This document shows, piece after piece, positions 30,038 through 41,640 of a DNA stretch of 64,000 nucleotides; within the stretch, counting starts at the first letter, position 1, and every line of letters begins with the position of its first letter. Source of the stretch: Cloeon dipterum (Eukaryota; Arthropoda; Insecta; Ephemeroptera; Baetidae). Location of the stretch: contig NC_088786.1 of NCBI RefSeq assembly GCF_949628265.1, positions 36,167,681 through 36,231,680 of the forward strand, written 5' to 3'. The position numbers and the translations under genes are program-made. The notes under the pieces were generated by a model, which saw nothing but the letters and a program-made list of their open reading frames with translations, ran no database searches and was not told the origin of the DNA.

Positions 30038-30674
30038 TTACTGGACCTTCGGTCTACTGGATGCTGTTAATCTGTTGAAATCCTTGGAGCAGTTGGCCCA
30101 GGCTATTCCGATTCCGAAACCTCCGCCGAGAATGATTGGCCAGCGTCGTCCTATTAATTAATAATGAATTAATATTCATTCACGGGGCAGCTAGTGGACT
30201 AGGGATACATACTAATAAATTCCTTATTGTGAACTAGTTTTTTATGCTACACATAGATAGTCTCATTAGACTGTTATGTTTTAAAAAGATATTCTATGAT
30301 GATAATATATGTGTTATTGTTATAAATGACACTGCCTGTACTTACGCTTGAAAAATAGGAGTGAAAAGACAGAACCAAGTGCGAGGCCTCCTCCTGCAAT
30401 CAGGAATATCAAATTAGTAAAGCAAACACTTCAAAATCAGAAGAATATTTTGCATAAATGTCAGCCGGGTAGACAGATTGCGAAGGAGCTTCAGGAACAA
30501 CAATGAAAACTTCGCGATTTCCGATTTTTCGACGAATTAAGCATTTAAATTTTGAGCACAGGAGCACGTAGCGTGAAATTATCGCTCACCGAATTTGATC
30601 AGGCCGTCAGTAACGCAGTTTTCGGCGCTTTTTCCGAAATCCAGCTCTGGGGTCGGCATGGTGACAGGTGCCAT
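30038..30674 (-). CDS. Mic10: MICOS complex subunit Mic10
   Basis: Mic10 oligomerises in the mitochondrial inner membrane to bend cristae junctions. Three coding exons: 30674-30590, 30393-30346, 30150-30038, 81 codons. The chain has two hydrophobic hairpin segments with the family glycine motifs: GGGLALGSVFSLLFF, then a basic loop KRRR, then IILGGGFGIGIAWANC. The N-terminal SAENCVTDGLIKF matches the family. Two in-frame start codons are possible: 30674 (MAPVTMPTPE) and 30659 (MPTPE, preceded by gtcaccATGC, a better context). The first is chosen only as the more inclusive. The gene is divergent from SdhB, 354 bp away. Confidence 0.9.
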
Positions 30675-31028
30675 CTTTTAGAAAGACAAAAACTGCGAAT
30701 TTCGTTTGTTTCTTGTTCAAAAAAGGGCGGTTATGCGATTGTTGCTCTCTCTGCAGGTTCTTTGTTGTGATTGTTGATGGTTTGTTGAATACTCACCAGA
30801 TGTCCACGAGCGCAGCGAACTGCAAACAAGCAGCCAAGACTAGAAAGAACGCCATTTTTATTTACAGGATTAATCTTTGAAATCTGTTACAACTAGTATA
30901 CAAACATGGCGTTCGTTTGAGGTCTGGAAAAATATTTTAAATAGCAAAATACACTAGGCAGGCCCCCGGAATCACAGCTCACAGCTGGCAGAGTTGGTTT
31001 TGTGGTCTCAGATTTGACGATTTTCGCG
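30675..31028. promoter_or_regulatory. Divergent promoter interval, Mic10 / SdhB
   Basis: Two mitochondrial genes start 354 bp apart on opposite strands, which suggests a shared promoter. The interval also contains a minus-strand open segment with a donor at 30797-30855, listed separately. Confidence 0.45.
30797..30855 (-). CDS. Possible upstream ORF or first exon with signal-peptide-like sequence
   Basis: ATG in a good context (aaaaATGG) opens 19 codons, MAFFLVLAACLQFAALVDI, then a strong donor TCTG|GTGAGT. The peptide is hydrophobic like a signal peptide. No matching downstream exon was found. If spliced to the CTGCAG|AGAG acceptor about 25 bp upstream of the TTGTTGCTCTC tract, the frame stops at once, which would make it a short uORF in a Mic10 leader exon. 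Alternatively it is the first exon of an unseen gene. Confidence 0.3.
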
Positions 31029-32469
<1,441 letters not shown>

Positions 32470-33896
32470 TTCACCAAATCTTACCCGTGTTGTAGATATT
32501 AAAACTGTTGTAAAGATTTTAATTATGGTGCGAAGGAGAAACAACTACTGTCGTTAATTATAAAACATAAACACAATTGCTGAGTAATATTATATTGGTG
32601 TTATTAACTATATTAAAATCATCTGGGTCAGAATGCTTGAATCTAAAAGGAGAATTCAATGAGTTCTTCATAAAAACATTTTATTGGAAGAACGTTAAGT
32701 TTCGATTATTATTCATCAAAGAATTTTTCAACAAAAGTCGTTAGCAGCCGCCATTCTTGACTTAATTAAATTACAGTGTTTAAAATTATGAAAATATAGT
32801 TAGTTGTTGATAAAATTTAGTGATTTCATATTTCCGCGCTTATTTTTAATAAAGAGAAGGAGAATGCGCGTGAGAAAATAGATCGTTCAATTTGTCCGCT
32901 GGCATCTACAAAATCGATTGTTTGACGCAAGACGAAAATATTTTTCACGATTTGAATTAATACCGAAAACAGTTTAAGAGATAACAAGAGCAATTTCAAA
33001 AACAAAACCACCGAAAATATTCAAGTTCTCGCGAGCGACCGGCTGCAGGGAGGGATAGCTGCGCAGTGCGCACCGGAAAGCGGAAACGCTCATTTTGCTG
33101 TGTGCTGTCGGTAAGTACGTGCGTCTGGCGACTCGAGTTCTCGATTTCGAAGTCGGAATTCACCTGGTGCATTGCGATTTTCAGGAAGACACGCATTCGA
33201 CAAAGGAACAGGGAATGCTTGTTTAAAGAAGACCAAGGACGGACTCTCTGGATACAGTAAAGTGAGTAGAATCCGCCGGCCGAGCTGCTTTTGTCCGCGA
33301 CTCGTGCACGCACGTCAATACGTATGATGATGATGATGACACGTCGACTCGGACGAGACTGGGCCCGAGTCGAGGTCGTTGCGCGGCCCACGGCCCGCCG
33401 ATCGGGCACGGGCCCACGTTCGCCGGAACGTGGGCCCTGCCCCGGCGGCGCTCCCTCCGTCGCCGTCGCGATTTCCAGACGGAAAGAATTAATTGCGGCC
33501 TTCAAATCTTTGGCGACGTGTCACACATTTCGGCATGCATGCATAATACACACACGCGTCCTCCATACGGTGGGACCTTTTCCGACCCACCGCTTTGCCT
33601 ATTTTTCCAATCATGAAAGGAAACCTTACGTAACTAAGGTTTGGCTTTTGTTTCGTCATGCCAGTCGATTTTGAAATTCCTGAGTGGAAAGAAAGGCACG
33701 TTCAGTCGGTACACGTGTGCGACATTCCGACTCCTGCCTTCCTCCAGTCGCGTCCGTTTTGAATATTTTCCTCGACTTTGCTACATACTTTCTCACTATT
33801 CAGACGTTTTTAATAATTAATAACTCATCCTCTTTGGTAGTGTTACTGTAACGACTTGGCGCGAACAAGGACTTTCCCTAAGAAGTGCAGCAAGCA
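32470..33896. other. SdhB 3' spacer and vigilin promoter/leader
   Basis: The left half is AT-rich 3' sequence of SdhB. From about 33000 the sequence becomes GC-rich and likely holds the vigilin promoter and untranslated exons. Plausible leader exon borders are a donor at 33110 (GCTGTCG|GTAAGT), an exon 33185-33261 ending TAAA|GTGAGT, and an acceptor at 33890 (GTGCAG|CAAGC) just before the ATG. A strong hairpin lies at 33403-33444. Confidence 0.45.
33403..33444. other. GC-rich hairpin in vigilin upstream region
   Basis: Arms GGGCCCACGTTC (33410-33421) and GAACGTGGGCCC (33426-33437) are perfectly complementary with a four-base loop GCCG. The pairing extends outward through GGGCA and TGCCC with one unpaired base, for about 17 pairs. 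It lies between the putative leader exons and the coding start. Confidence 0.7.
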
Positions 33897-36800
33897 ATGA
33901 TGGAAGGAGAAGCAGCTTACGAGCCCTCAACGGCAGCCCCGACCTACAGCTACGATGAGGTGTTCCCGGCGTTGCCTGAGTCGGCGCCCGGCCCGCAGAC
34001 CACGTCCAGCCAGATGGGCCAGTGGAGCACGACCAACAACAAGATGCGCGTCGGCTCCTCCGTGGTCACCCAGGTCTTCAGGGTGCCGTACGAAGAGCGC
34101 AAAATGGACATGAGCGAACGCTTTGGCGAAGGCGACTCCAAGGGTGCGTGAATTTAGTTCAGAAAATCGTTTCGAAAAGAGACACACACACACTAACAAT
34201 GTTTTGTCAGACGCTCTTTCGTAATTCCTAGCATTCTTTTAATTTTTAAAATGGCGTGCAGGAATCTGCCAAGACATCATGGGAGAGACAGGGGCGCACA
34301 TCGAGATTTCCCAGTCCAAGGACCAGTCGCTGACGTTCCTGGTGACCGGCAAGCAGACCGCCGTGCTGGACGCCCGCAGGAAGATCCTGACGCACTTCCA
34401 GACGCAGGCGAGCACGACCATCTCGATCCCGAAGGAGTACCACCGCTTCATCCTCGGCAAAGGCGGCAACAAGCTGAAGGAGCTGGAGAAGAACACGGCC
34501 ACCAAGATCTCAATCCCGCCGACGGCCGACTCATCCGACAAGATCGTCATCACCGGCACCAAGGAGGGCATCGAGAAGGCCGTGCACGAGATCCGCGTCA
34601 CCTCGGACGAGCAGTCCAAGCAGGCCTACGAGCGCCTCGAGGTGCCCAAGATCTACCACCCCTTCATCGCTGGGGCGCACAACGAAAAGGTTGTTATAAT
34701 TTTTCATTCAAATAACTGGTAACTTTGAAATGAATTAATGCTTGACAACATTTTGATTGTGTAATTGGGCTGTTCCCTTTTGGAAGTTCTCTCCATTCAA
34801 ATTACAATGTTTTCGTGTCTAGCAAGCATTTTATCTTTAAAAATAGCCTGCTATTTGTTGGCTTCTCGAGGTCTTTTGATTAATTGATTTTGCTTTTGCT
34901 GCTGATAGCAAATAATTCCGACGTGATGTGTTTTCAAGCTTTGTTCCACACAAACAAACTGGATTTAAAAAATTTCCATGAAATTTTAAATTAATGAGTG
35001 CTGCAGAACAACAATATATTTAATTAATCGTTCTGAAATCACAATTCACGACACACGCAACGCTAAATGCATGAAAAATTTGACTCTTGAACTAAATTGA
35101 TTCTGCTTGTGAACTGCAGGTCAATGCCCTGATGAGCGAGACTGGCGTCCGCATCAACATTCCGCCTCTGTCTGTTCAAAAGGACGAAATCACCATCGCC
35201 GGCGAGAAGGAAGGCGTTATGCTCTCTAAGCAGAGAATCCTCAGCGTCTTCAATGAAATGGTCAGTTTTACATAAATTGCAAAAGTTCAGTCTGACCTGC
35301 AAAAAAAAATGCAGAGCAGCGTTAAAAAACATTATTTTCAATTTTTACCAGTTTCTTGCAGGCCAGGTTTGCACCTTAGTTTAAAATAATTTTCTAATTA
35401 TTAGCTCGGAACTAATTTTTTGGAGAAATTGAGACAGAAAATGGCATTTTAAAATAATAAATCTGCACAGTAGGGGAAATTTTGGCCACTCTGACCGCAA
35501 ATGTAAGATTTTCCGAGGGGAAAAATTAATTTCTTTCACGTCTTGCGCAAGAAATTGGTAAGCAACCCTGCATTCACATGATGACACGATGACGAGGCTG
35601 ACTCGTTTCTCTCCCGACTGGAAGGAGCAAGTTTTTTGATCCCTCTAGGAAGTCGAGAAACGAAATGATGCTTTGGCATATCTGATTAAAAACGCCAAAA
35701 CCCCAGCAAGCGGAAATGAAGCATCATTCATTCTGTGCTGTAATAATTATTGAGCCTTATCTGTGTGTTGCAGGCAAAGAAATGCGCAACTGTTTCCGTG
35801 GAAGTTATTAAGTCTCAGCACAAATACGTCATTGGACCCAAGGGAAGCTCGATCGCCGAAATCCTGCAGGAGACGGGCGTGAGCGTGGAAATGCCGCCAA
35901 GCGACACGCCTAATGACACCATCACCCTCAGGGGCCCTCAAGACAAACTCGGACAAGGTGAGAACCATTTTCATGCACCCTGTGTAGATTCAGTCTTATT
36001 AAAATGAAAAAATAATTTTTGTGAGATGATTCTCAAATAAATTAACTTAATTTTGGGTATTTTTATTTTCCCCCACTTTGTGCGAAAATAGTTTATTCAA
36101 GAAAAATTTGCTCAGTATGAAACAAACTGGAAATTTAATCAGCTTTCCGATTATAGGCAGTTTTTAACGCTGCTATCAACTGGTGAATTTTAATGTGGCC
36201 AAACTCAGACCCCTTTCAAAAATTTGCGATTTTTAAAAAAATATAAAATAACTGTCAACTCTTGAAAGTACTATTTCTTATCTTCTCACAATTAAATTTT
36301 CATTATTTTTATCACCCCAGAAGCAATTAATTTCCTTTGCTTAAGGAAGAGGGCGTAACCGGTAAAATTTCAATACTATCGGTTATCATTTAATATTCTC
36401 GTATTCTTAAATTAAAAATATCACTACCCTTCATCCCAAATTTAAAATAATATTATTGAAATCTAACATTCAAGAATTATGATAATAACCTTATGTTGTT
36501 GAAAAGGTATTGAACAACATATTATTTATTGTGATAATTCTGGCGTAAATATTTTCACAAAATATTTTTATCGACAATAACAGCTAGCAAAAATATTTTT
36601 AACGTGGTGTTTGTGGCCACAGATTTTAATCTAAGGCAGCTGTTCAGTAGAAACACTGTTAGTAATTATTTTTCGGTTTAATTGCAGCTCTGAGCATGGT
36701 GTACCTGAAGGCCAACTCTGTGCGCACGACGACCGTGAGCGCTCCAGCCTGGATCCACAAGTACATCATCGGCCGCAAGGGCGCCAACATCAAGCAGATC

Positions 36801-39800
36801 ACCCAGGACTTGCCAAAGGTTCACGTTGAGTTCACCGACATCACGGACAAGGAGGGCAAGATCAGGATCGAAGGGCCGCCCGAGGAGGTCGAGACTGCAC
36901 AAAAGTCGCTCGAGGATCTGGTGAGGAACTTGATTGGAACGCTGACGTTTGAGGAAATCGTGGTCGACCCCAAATTCTACAAGCACATCATTGGCAAGGC
37001 GGGAGTGAACAGTAAGTTTTGCGCCGCGAATTTACAATTTTGATTTTTAACCGATTTATTTTCCCGGCAGTCAACCGCATCAAGGAGGAAACAAATGTGA
37101 TCATCAACATCTCCGACAATGACGGAAAGAACATCATCCGCATTGAAGGAAACAAGGAGGGCGTGGCCAATGCCAAGAGGGAGCTGGAGGAGATGGTGCA
37201 CAAGTTGGAGAACGAGAAGGAACGCGACATCATCATCGACAGGCGGTTCTACAAGAGCCTGATCGGCTCCAAGGGTGAGAGGATCCGCGAGGTGCGTGAG
37301 AAGTTCAACCAGGTGCAGATCACGATCCCGGGGCCGGGCGACAAGCGCGACGTGGTCAAGATCAGGGGCGCCAAGGAGGACGTGGACAAGTGCTACCGGC
37401 ACATGCAGAAGCTGGTCAAGGAGCTTGGCGAGAGCAGCCACGTGCTGGAGGTGCCCATCTACAAACAGTTCCACAAGTACATCATCGGCAAGGGCGGCGC
37501 AAACATCCGCAAGATTCGCGACGAGACGCAGGCCCGAATCGACCTGCCAGGCGAGGGCGAGAAGAGCGACGTCATCACCATCACTGGCAAGAAGGAGAGC
37601 GTCGAAGAGGCCCGAGACAAGATCCAGAAGATTCAGAATGACATGGTAACCGCCGCGTCTCTCAGCTTCCCATTCGAACAGGTCGATTTTTTTTATTTTC
37701 TGTCAGTGACTGAGAGTTTTCATGGGTTTTATCATGGTCTAATTAGAGTGGTAGCTACATTGTCTCGCACACGCTAAAACCTGCATTTTTCTGGATTAAC
37801 ACTGCGTTGCTGGTTTTTCTGCAATTTTGCACATTTTTCTGGAACACAAATGCATTCTTGTGGAAGATCAAAAATTCGGATTTCACGAAATCAGTGATGA
37901 AGCCACTGGTTTCACCTAAATACCGAAAATTTCAACTCTCATTGTAATTTTCCAAAATTAACATTGTTTTGCGATTTTGACCAGCCAAATTTAACCAGGG
38001 TGGTTAAAAACGGTTAAAACCTGGCAATTTTTGGCTTGGCCTCTTTTTTTAAATTGGTTTGGAATTTATTGCTGAATTTAATAGCTTTTTTTTACGACTG
38101 AAACACTGATAAGATTATAATTTTGATGTTAAATTTATAATTTTCATCATTGAAGTCTTACAATTTTAAAATTTAAGGTGGAAATTTTCTTGAAATATTT
38201 ATTTTGTGAATTCCTTAGATTTTGCCAGCTTAAAATTGGCTGGCCAAAATTATTTCTAAAAAGCCGGCATATTTGGACACTGCGGGTGTCGCGTAAAAAT
38301 CTGGCGTTTCAAATAAAACCCTAGTGCTGGGAGGTAATAAAAAAAGGTGGCCACATTTGGCCCAAGCTCCTCTACTGCCATTTTATCCACTCATCAGCGG
38401 TGTTATTTGGGACCTGGTGAGCTCTTAGCCAATAGGCTCTAAAAATAAAAATATTGTTGTCACATTTTTGTTTTTAACTAACCAATCGGCCTGGGCTCAA
38501 AGGTAATTTAATTTTTCTATTTCACTAATCTGCCATTTTGCTTTGGTAGGCTAACATTGTGAGCGAGGACATCACCATCCCGCCAAAGCACTACAACTCC
38601 CTGATCGGTGCCGGTGGCAAGCTCATCCACGCCATCATGGACGAGTGCGGTGGCGTGACCATCAAGTTCCCTCCGACCGACAGCAACAGCGATAAGGTGA
38701 CCATCCGCGGGCCTAAGGACGATGTCGAGAAAGCGAAGCAGCAGCTGCTCGAGCTGGTGACCGAGCGCCAACTCTCGGGCTTCACGGCTGAGGTGCGCGC
38801 CAAAGCGCAGCACCACAAATTCCTCATTGGCCGCAACGGCGTCAACATCAAGAAGGTGATGATTTTTATGAGAATTGTTGTATTATTAAATTATGACTGG
38901 GAGATGGGATCAATCCTAGGAGTTCCATGAATATGAAAATATACTTATTAAATTTATTTGGCAGATCCGAGACTCGACTGGTGCTCGCATTATCTTCCCC
39001 ACGGACAAGGACGAGGACAAAGAGGTCATAACCATCGTTGGCAAGAAAGATTCCGTTGAGAAAGCAAAGGCTGAACTGGAGGCTACCATAAAAGAGATTG
39101 TAAGTAATGTTATACAAATCAGGGATGTTAAAAACCCGCATTTAAAAAAATTGGTAAAGTTTTTTTCAATTTTTACCAGTTTCCTGCAGGCAACGTTTGC
39201 ACCTGTTTTCAATGGCAATTTAAATAAAAAATCTGCACAGTAGAGGAAATTTTGAGCACTCCAAACGCAAATTTTAAATTTTCACTGGGGAAATAAGGAA
39301 TAAATTCAATTCTTAAGCAAGAAATTGGTAATAATTGAGTAGTAAAAACCAGGTGGTAAGCAAATGAATTCACATGATGACACGATGACGAGGCTGACTC
39401 GTTTCTCTTCAACTGGAAGGAGCAAGTTTTTTGATCCCTCTAGAAAGTTGAGAAACTGAGTGATGCTTTGGCATATCTGATTAATATCGCCTGAAAGAAA
39501 TTGAGTTGCCCCTAGATTTCCGCAATCAAAGCAATTTCAATTACTCTGGCTGAAACTAATTTGATTTTCTTAAATCTGGCGAATTGCTAAAATGGAATGC
39601 GCGTGTTGCAGGACAACATCGTGGAAAGCGACATGTGCGTGGACCCGAAGCACCACCGGCACTTCGTGGCGCGGAGAGGCGAGGTGCTGCACCAGATCGC
39701 GGACCAGTACGGCGGCGTGATGATCTCGTTCCCGCGCGCCGGCATCACCTCTGACAAAGTGGTGCTCAAGGGCTCGAAGGACTGCGTCGAGGGCGCCAAG

Positions 39801-41640
39801 CAGCGCATCAAGGAGATCGTGCACGACCTCGAGTCGATGATCGCGATCGAATGCATCATTCCACAGAAGCACCACCGCACCGTGATGGGCGCCAAGGGCT
39901 TCAAGGTGCAAGGCATCACCCAAGAGTTTGACGTGCAGATCAAGTTCCCAGAGCGCGAGAATTTCAACAACGGTGAGTCTTTATTTTTTTTTGTCCCGAA
40001 AGTGAAGGAAATGAACAATCTTTGCATCTGTGGTTCGCAGGCGAGCAGGAGGAGCACGTGAACGGCGACGGCGCGAACAGACCGTGCGACACGATCCGCA
40101 TCACGGGCAAACAGGAGAACTGCGCCAAGGCGAAGCAGGCGCTGCTCGACCTCGTGCCTGTGACCATTGAGGTCAACGTGCCCTACGAGTACCACCGCTC
40201 GATCATCGGGCAGAAGGGTCGCGACGTCCGCGAGATGATGGAGAAGTACGACGTGCACATTGTGCTGTCCCCCGCTGACCAGAAGCTGGACGTGATTAAG
40301 ATCACGGGCGCACCCAGCGCCGCCGCCAGCGCCAAGGAGGCCGTCGAGGAGCGCTGCAAGCAGCTCGAGGAGGACCGCGCCGACCGCCAGTTGCGCTCCT
40401 TCGAGCTCAAGGTGAGGCCACCCTCGCGATATTTACTTTAAAGAGGAATGGTAGGGAATTTCCCTGCAATATCTGTTAACACTATCTTTTCTCTTTAAAT
40501 CGATGGTATAATTTTATTAATTGACATGATGATTCGATGACGAGGCTGACTCAGCTGCAAATGGTTAAGAGCGCAAGTCTTTTGTTCTCACAACAGTTTG
40601 CAGCCGAAGTGATGCTTGGCTAGTCTGATCCAACTCTAAATAAATGCTTGATAAACCGAGCCAATCGTATTTAACTTCTAAATCAATAAAACCCACGGCT
40701 TGTTTCAGCTTGAGGTCGACCCAGACTTCCACCCTAAGATCATTGGCAAGCGCGGCGCTGTCATCACCAAGATCCGGCAGGACCACGACGTCCAGATCAA
40801 CTTCCCGAAGAAGGGGGACCCAGAGGAGCATATCATCACCATCACCGGCTATGAGAAAAACACGGAAGCTGCTAAGGAAGATATCATGAGGATTGTGAAC
40901 GAACTGGTACGTTTTTGAACCGTAAATTGCCAGATTTTTCAATTCATTTGGCTTCTGAATGTAATCCAAGCTAAAATTAACTGTCGTTTTAATCACGGGA
41001 ATGGTTTTCACGTTGTTGCAGAACAAGATGGTCAAGGAGCAAGTGTCGATCGACCACAGGGTGCACGCTCGGCTGATCGGCCAGCGCGGACGGGCCATTC
41101 ACAAAGTTATGGAGCTGTACAATGTAGATATCAAGTTCCCGCGCAGTACCGACCCCGACCCGAGCCTCGTCTCCATCATTGGTGCTGAAGAGAACGTGGC
41201 AGAGGCCAAGGAGTCCCTCCTGAACCAGGCCGAGGAATACGTAAGCATTTTATTTCAGGACACTCACACGGAACGGAATCACAAGTCTTTTGAGAAACAA
41301 CTGTCTCTTCTCCATTCACAACGAAAATCCTTTTCAGAGACGATTTTAATCAGAGGAAACTTAAAACTAAAGCGCGACGTCGGACTGATTGCAGATGCAG
41401 GATGTGAACGAGCAGCTGGAACTGGAGCAGTACACGCGGCCGTCGACGCGCTCGGACAAGGAGGGCGGCGCTGGGGCTAACCCCGGGGAGACAGGGTTCG
41501 TGGTGAAGGGCGCGCCGTGGGAGCAGTCGACGCCCAACACGTCGAGCATCGAGGACTTCCCGTCGTTCGGTGGCGACAACTCTGGTACTGCGGCGCCGGC
41601 GGCGCCCAGCACCAGCGGCCCCTGGGGCCCCCGCCGCTAG
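33897..41640 (+). CDS. HDLBP: Vigilin (multi-KH-domain RNA-binding protein; fly Dp1, vertebrate HDLBP)
   Basis: Vigilin is a ribosome- and ER-associated RNA-binding protein. The fly homologue also binds single-stranded satellite DNA in heterochromatin. Thirteen coding exons: 33897-34143, 34262-34689, 35120-35260, 35774-35957, 36688-37011, 37071-37645, 38550-38855, 38965-39099, 39612-39972, 40041-40411, 40709-40906, 41022-41240, 41395-41640, 1244 codons (human 1268). After an N-terminal PAM2-like region (YDEVFPALPES) come tandem KH domains. Their GxxG loops read GKGG, GAHN, GPKG, GRKG, GKAG, GSKG, GKGG, GAGG, GRNG, ARRG, GAKG, GQKG, GKRG and GQRG. A degenerate KH without the loop precedes them. 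The divergent GAHN and ARRG loops have counterparts in human vigilin. The C-terminus has GFVVKGAPWE, DFPSFG and PWGPRR as in the family. Coding GC is high. A distal AATAAA is at 43271. Confidence 0.97.
35282..35570. mobile_element. hAT-like MITE, family A, in vigilin intron 3
   Basis: The interior blocks of the family (TTTTACCAGTTTCTTGCAGG, AATCTGCACAGTAGGGGAAA) and the right terminus AGCAACCCTG at 35570 are present. The left end is diverged. It directly abuts the snoRNA candidate at 35572-35690. Confidence 0.65.
35572..35690 (+). ncRNA. C/D-box snoRNA candidate 1 in vigilin intron 3
   Basis: Ordered boxes: C ATGATGA (35578-35584), D' CTGA (35598-35601), C' ATGATGC (35665-35671), D CTGA (35682-35685). 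Between D' and C' is a helix, TCGTTTCTC pairing with GAGAAACGA, continued after a bulge by GACT with AGTC. The guide-like segment before D' is CACGATGACGAGG, and before D it is TTTGGCATAT. It ends about 85 bases before the next exon (35774), a usual distance for intronic snoRNAs. The terminal stem is weak. Box order, spacing and two paralogues support the call. The target is unknown. Confidence 0.6.
36009..36369. mobile_element. TTAA-type MITE, family B, copy in vigilin intron 4
   Basis: Reverse-oriented family B interior, including AGATGATTCTCAAATAAATT, GCTATCAACTGGTGAATTTT and GAGGGCGTAACCGGTAAAAT. Termini are not clear. Confidence 0.6.
37790..38060. repeat. Degenerate repeat related to family E in vigilin intron 6
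   Basis: It shares AACTCTCATTGTAATTTTCC-type sequence and GGTTTCACC motifs with the element at 15086-15338. No terminal inverted repeat was found. Confidence 0.35.
39117..39365. mobile_element. hAT-like MITE, family A, shortened copy in vigilin intron 8
   Basis: It contains TTTTACCAGTTTCCTGCAGG, AAATCTGCACAGTAGAGGAA and the right-hand AAACCAGGTGGTAAGCAAAT of family A, with an internal deletion relative to other copies. It lies directly upstream of snoRNA candidate 2. Confidence 0.55.
39366..39487 (+). ncRNA. C/D-box snoRNA candidate 2 in vigilin intron 8
   Basis: Boxes: C ATGATGA (39374-39380), D' CTGA (39394-39397), C' GTGATGC (39460-39466), D CTGA (39477-39480). The sequence is close to candidate 1 through most of its length. 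In the internal helix GACT/AGTC of candidate 1 is replaced by AACT/AGTT, so pairing is kept by a double change. The outer helix GTTTCTC/GAGAAAC is unchanged. The segment before D' is identical to candidate 1. The next exon begins at 39612, about 125 bases on. Confidence 0.6.
40521..40632 (+). ncRNA. C/D-box snoRNA candidate 3 in vigilin intron 10
   Basis: Boxes: C ATGATGA (40526-40532), D' CTGA (40546-40549), C' GTGATGC (40609-40615), D CTGA (40625-40628). The D'-adjacent segment CGATGACGAGG is the same as in candidates 1 and 2, but the internal helix is a different sequence, GCTGCAAA pairing with TTTGCAGC, and the D-adjacent segment differs (TTGGCTAGT). The fold is therefore kept while its sequence changed. 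It ends about 77 bases before the next exon at 40709. Confidence 0.6.

Noticed and set aside
30421-30545. Minus-strand open stretch in Mic10 intron 1 that reads like protein (VPEAPSQSVYPADIY)
   Set aside because: No start codon, the only possible acceptor lacks a pyrimidine tract, and Mic10 is complete without it.
34251-34715. Alternative-frame long open frames over vigilin, Su(var)3-9 and NOL9 exons
   Set aside because: These are shadows caused by high GC in the third codon position of the real exons. The real frames carry the domains.
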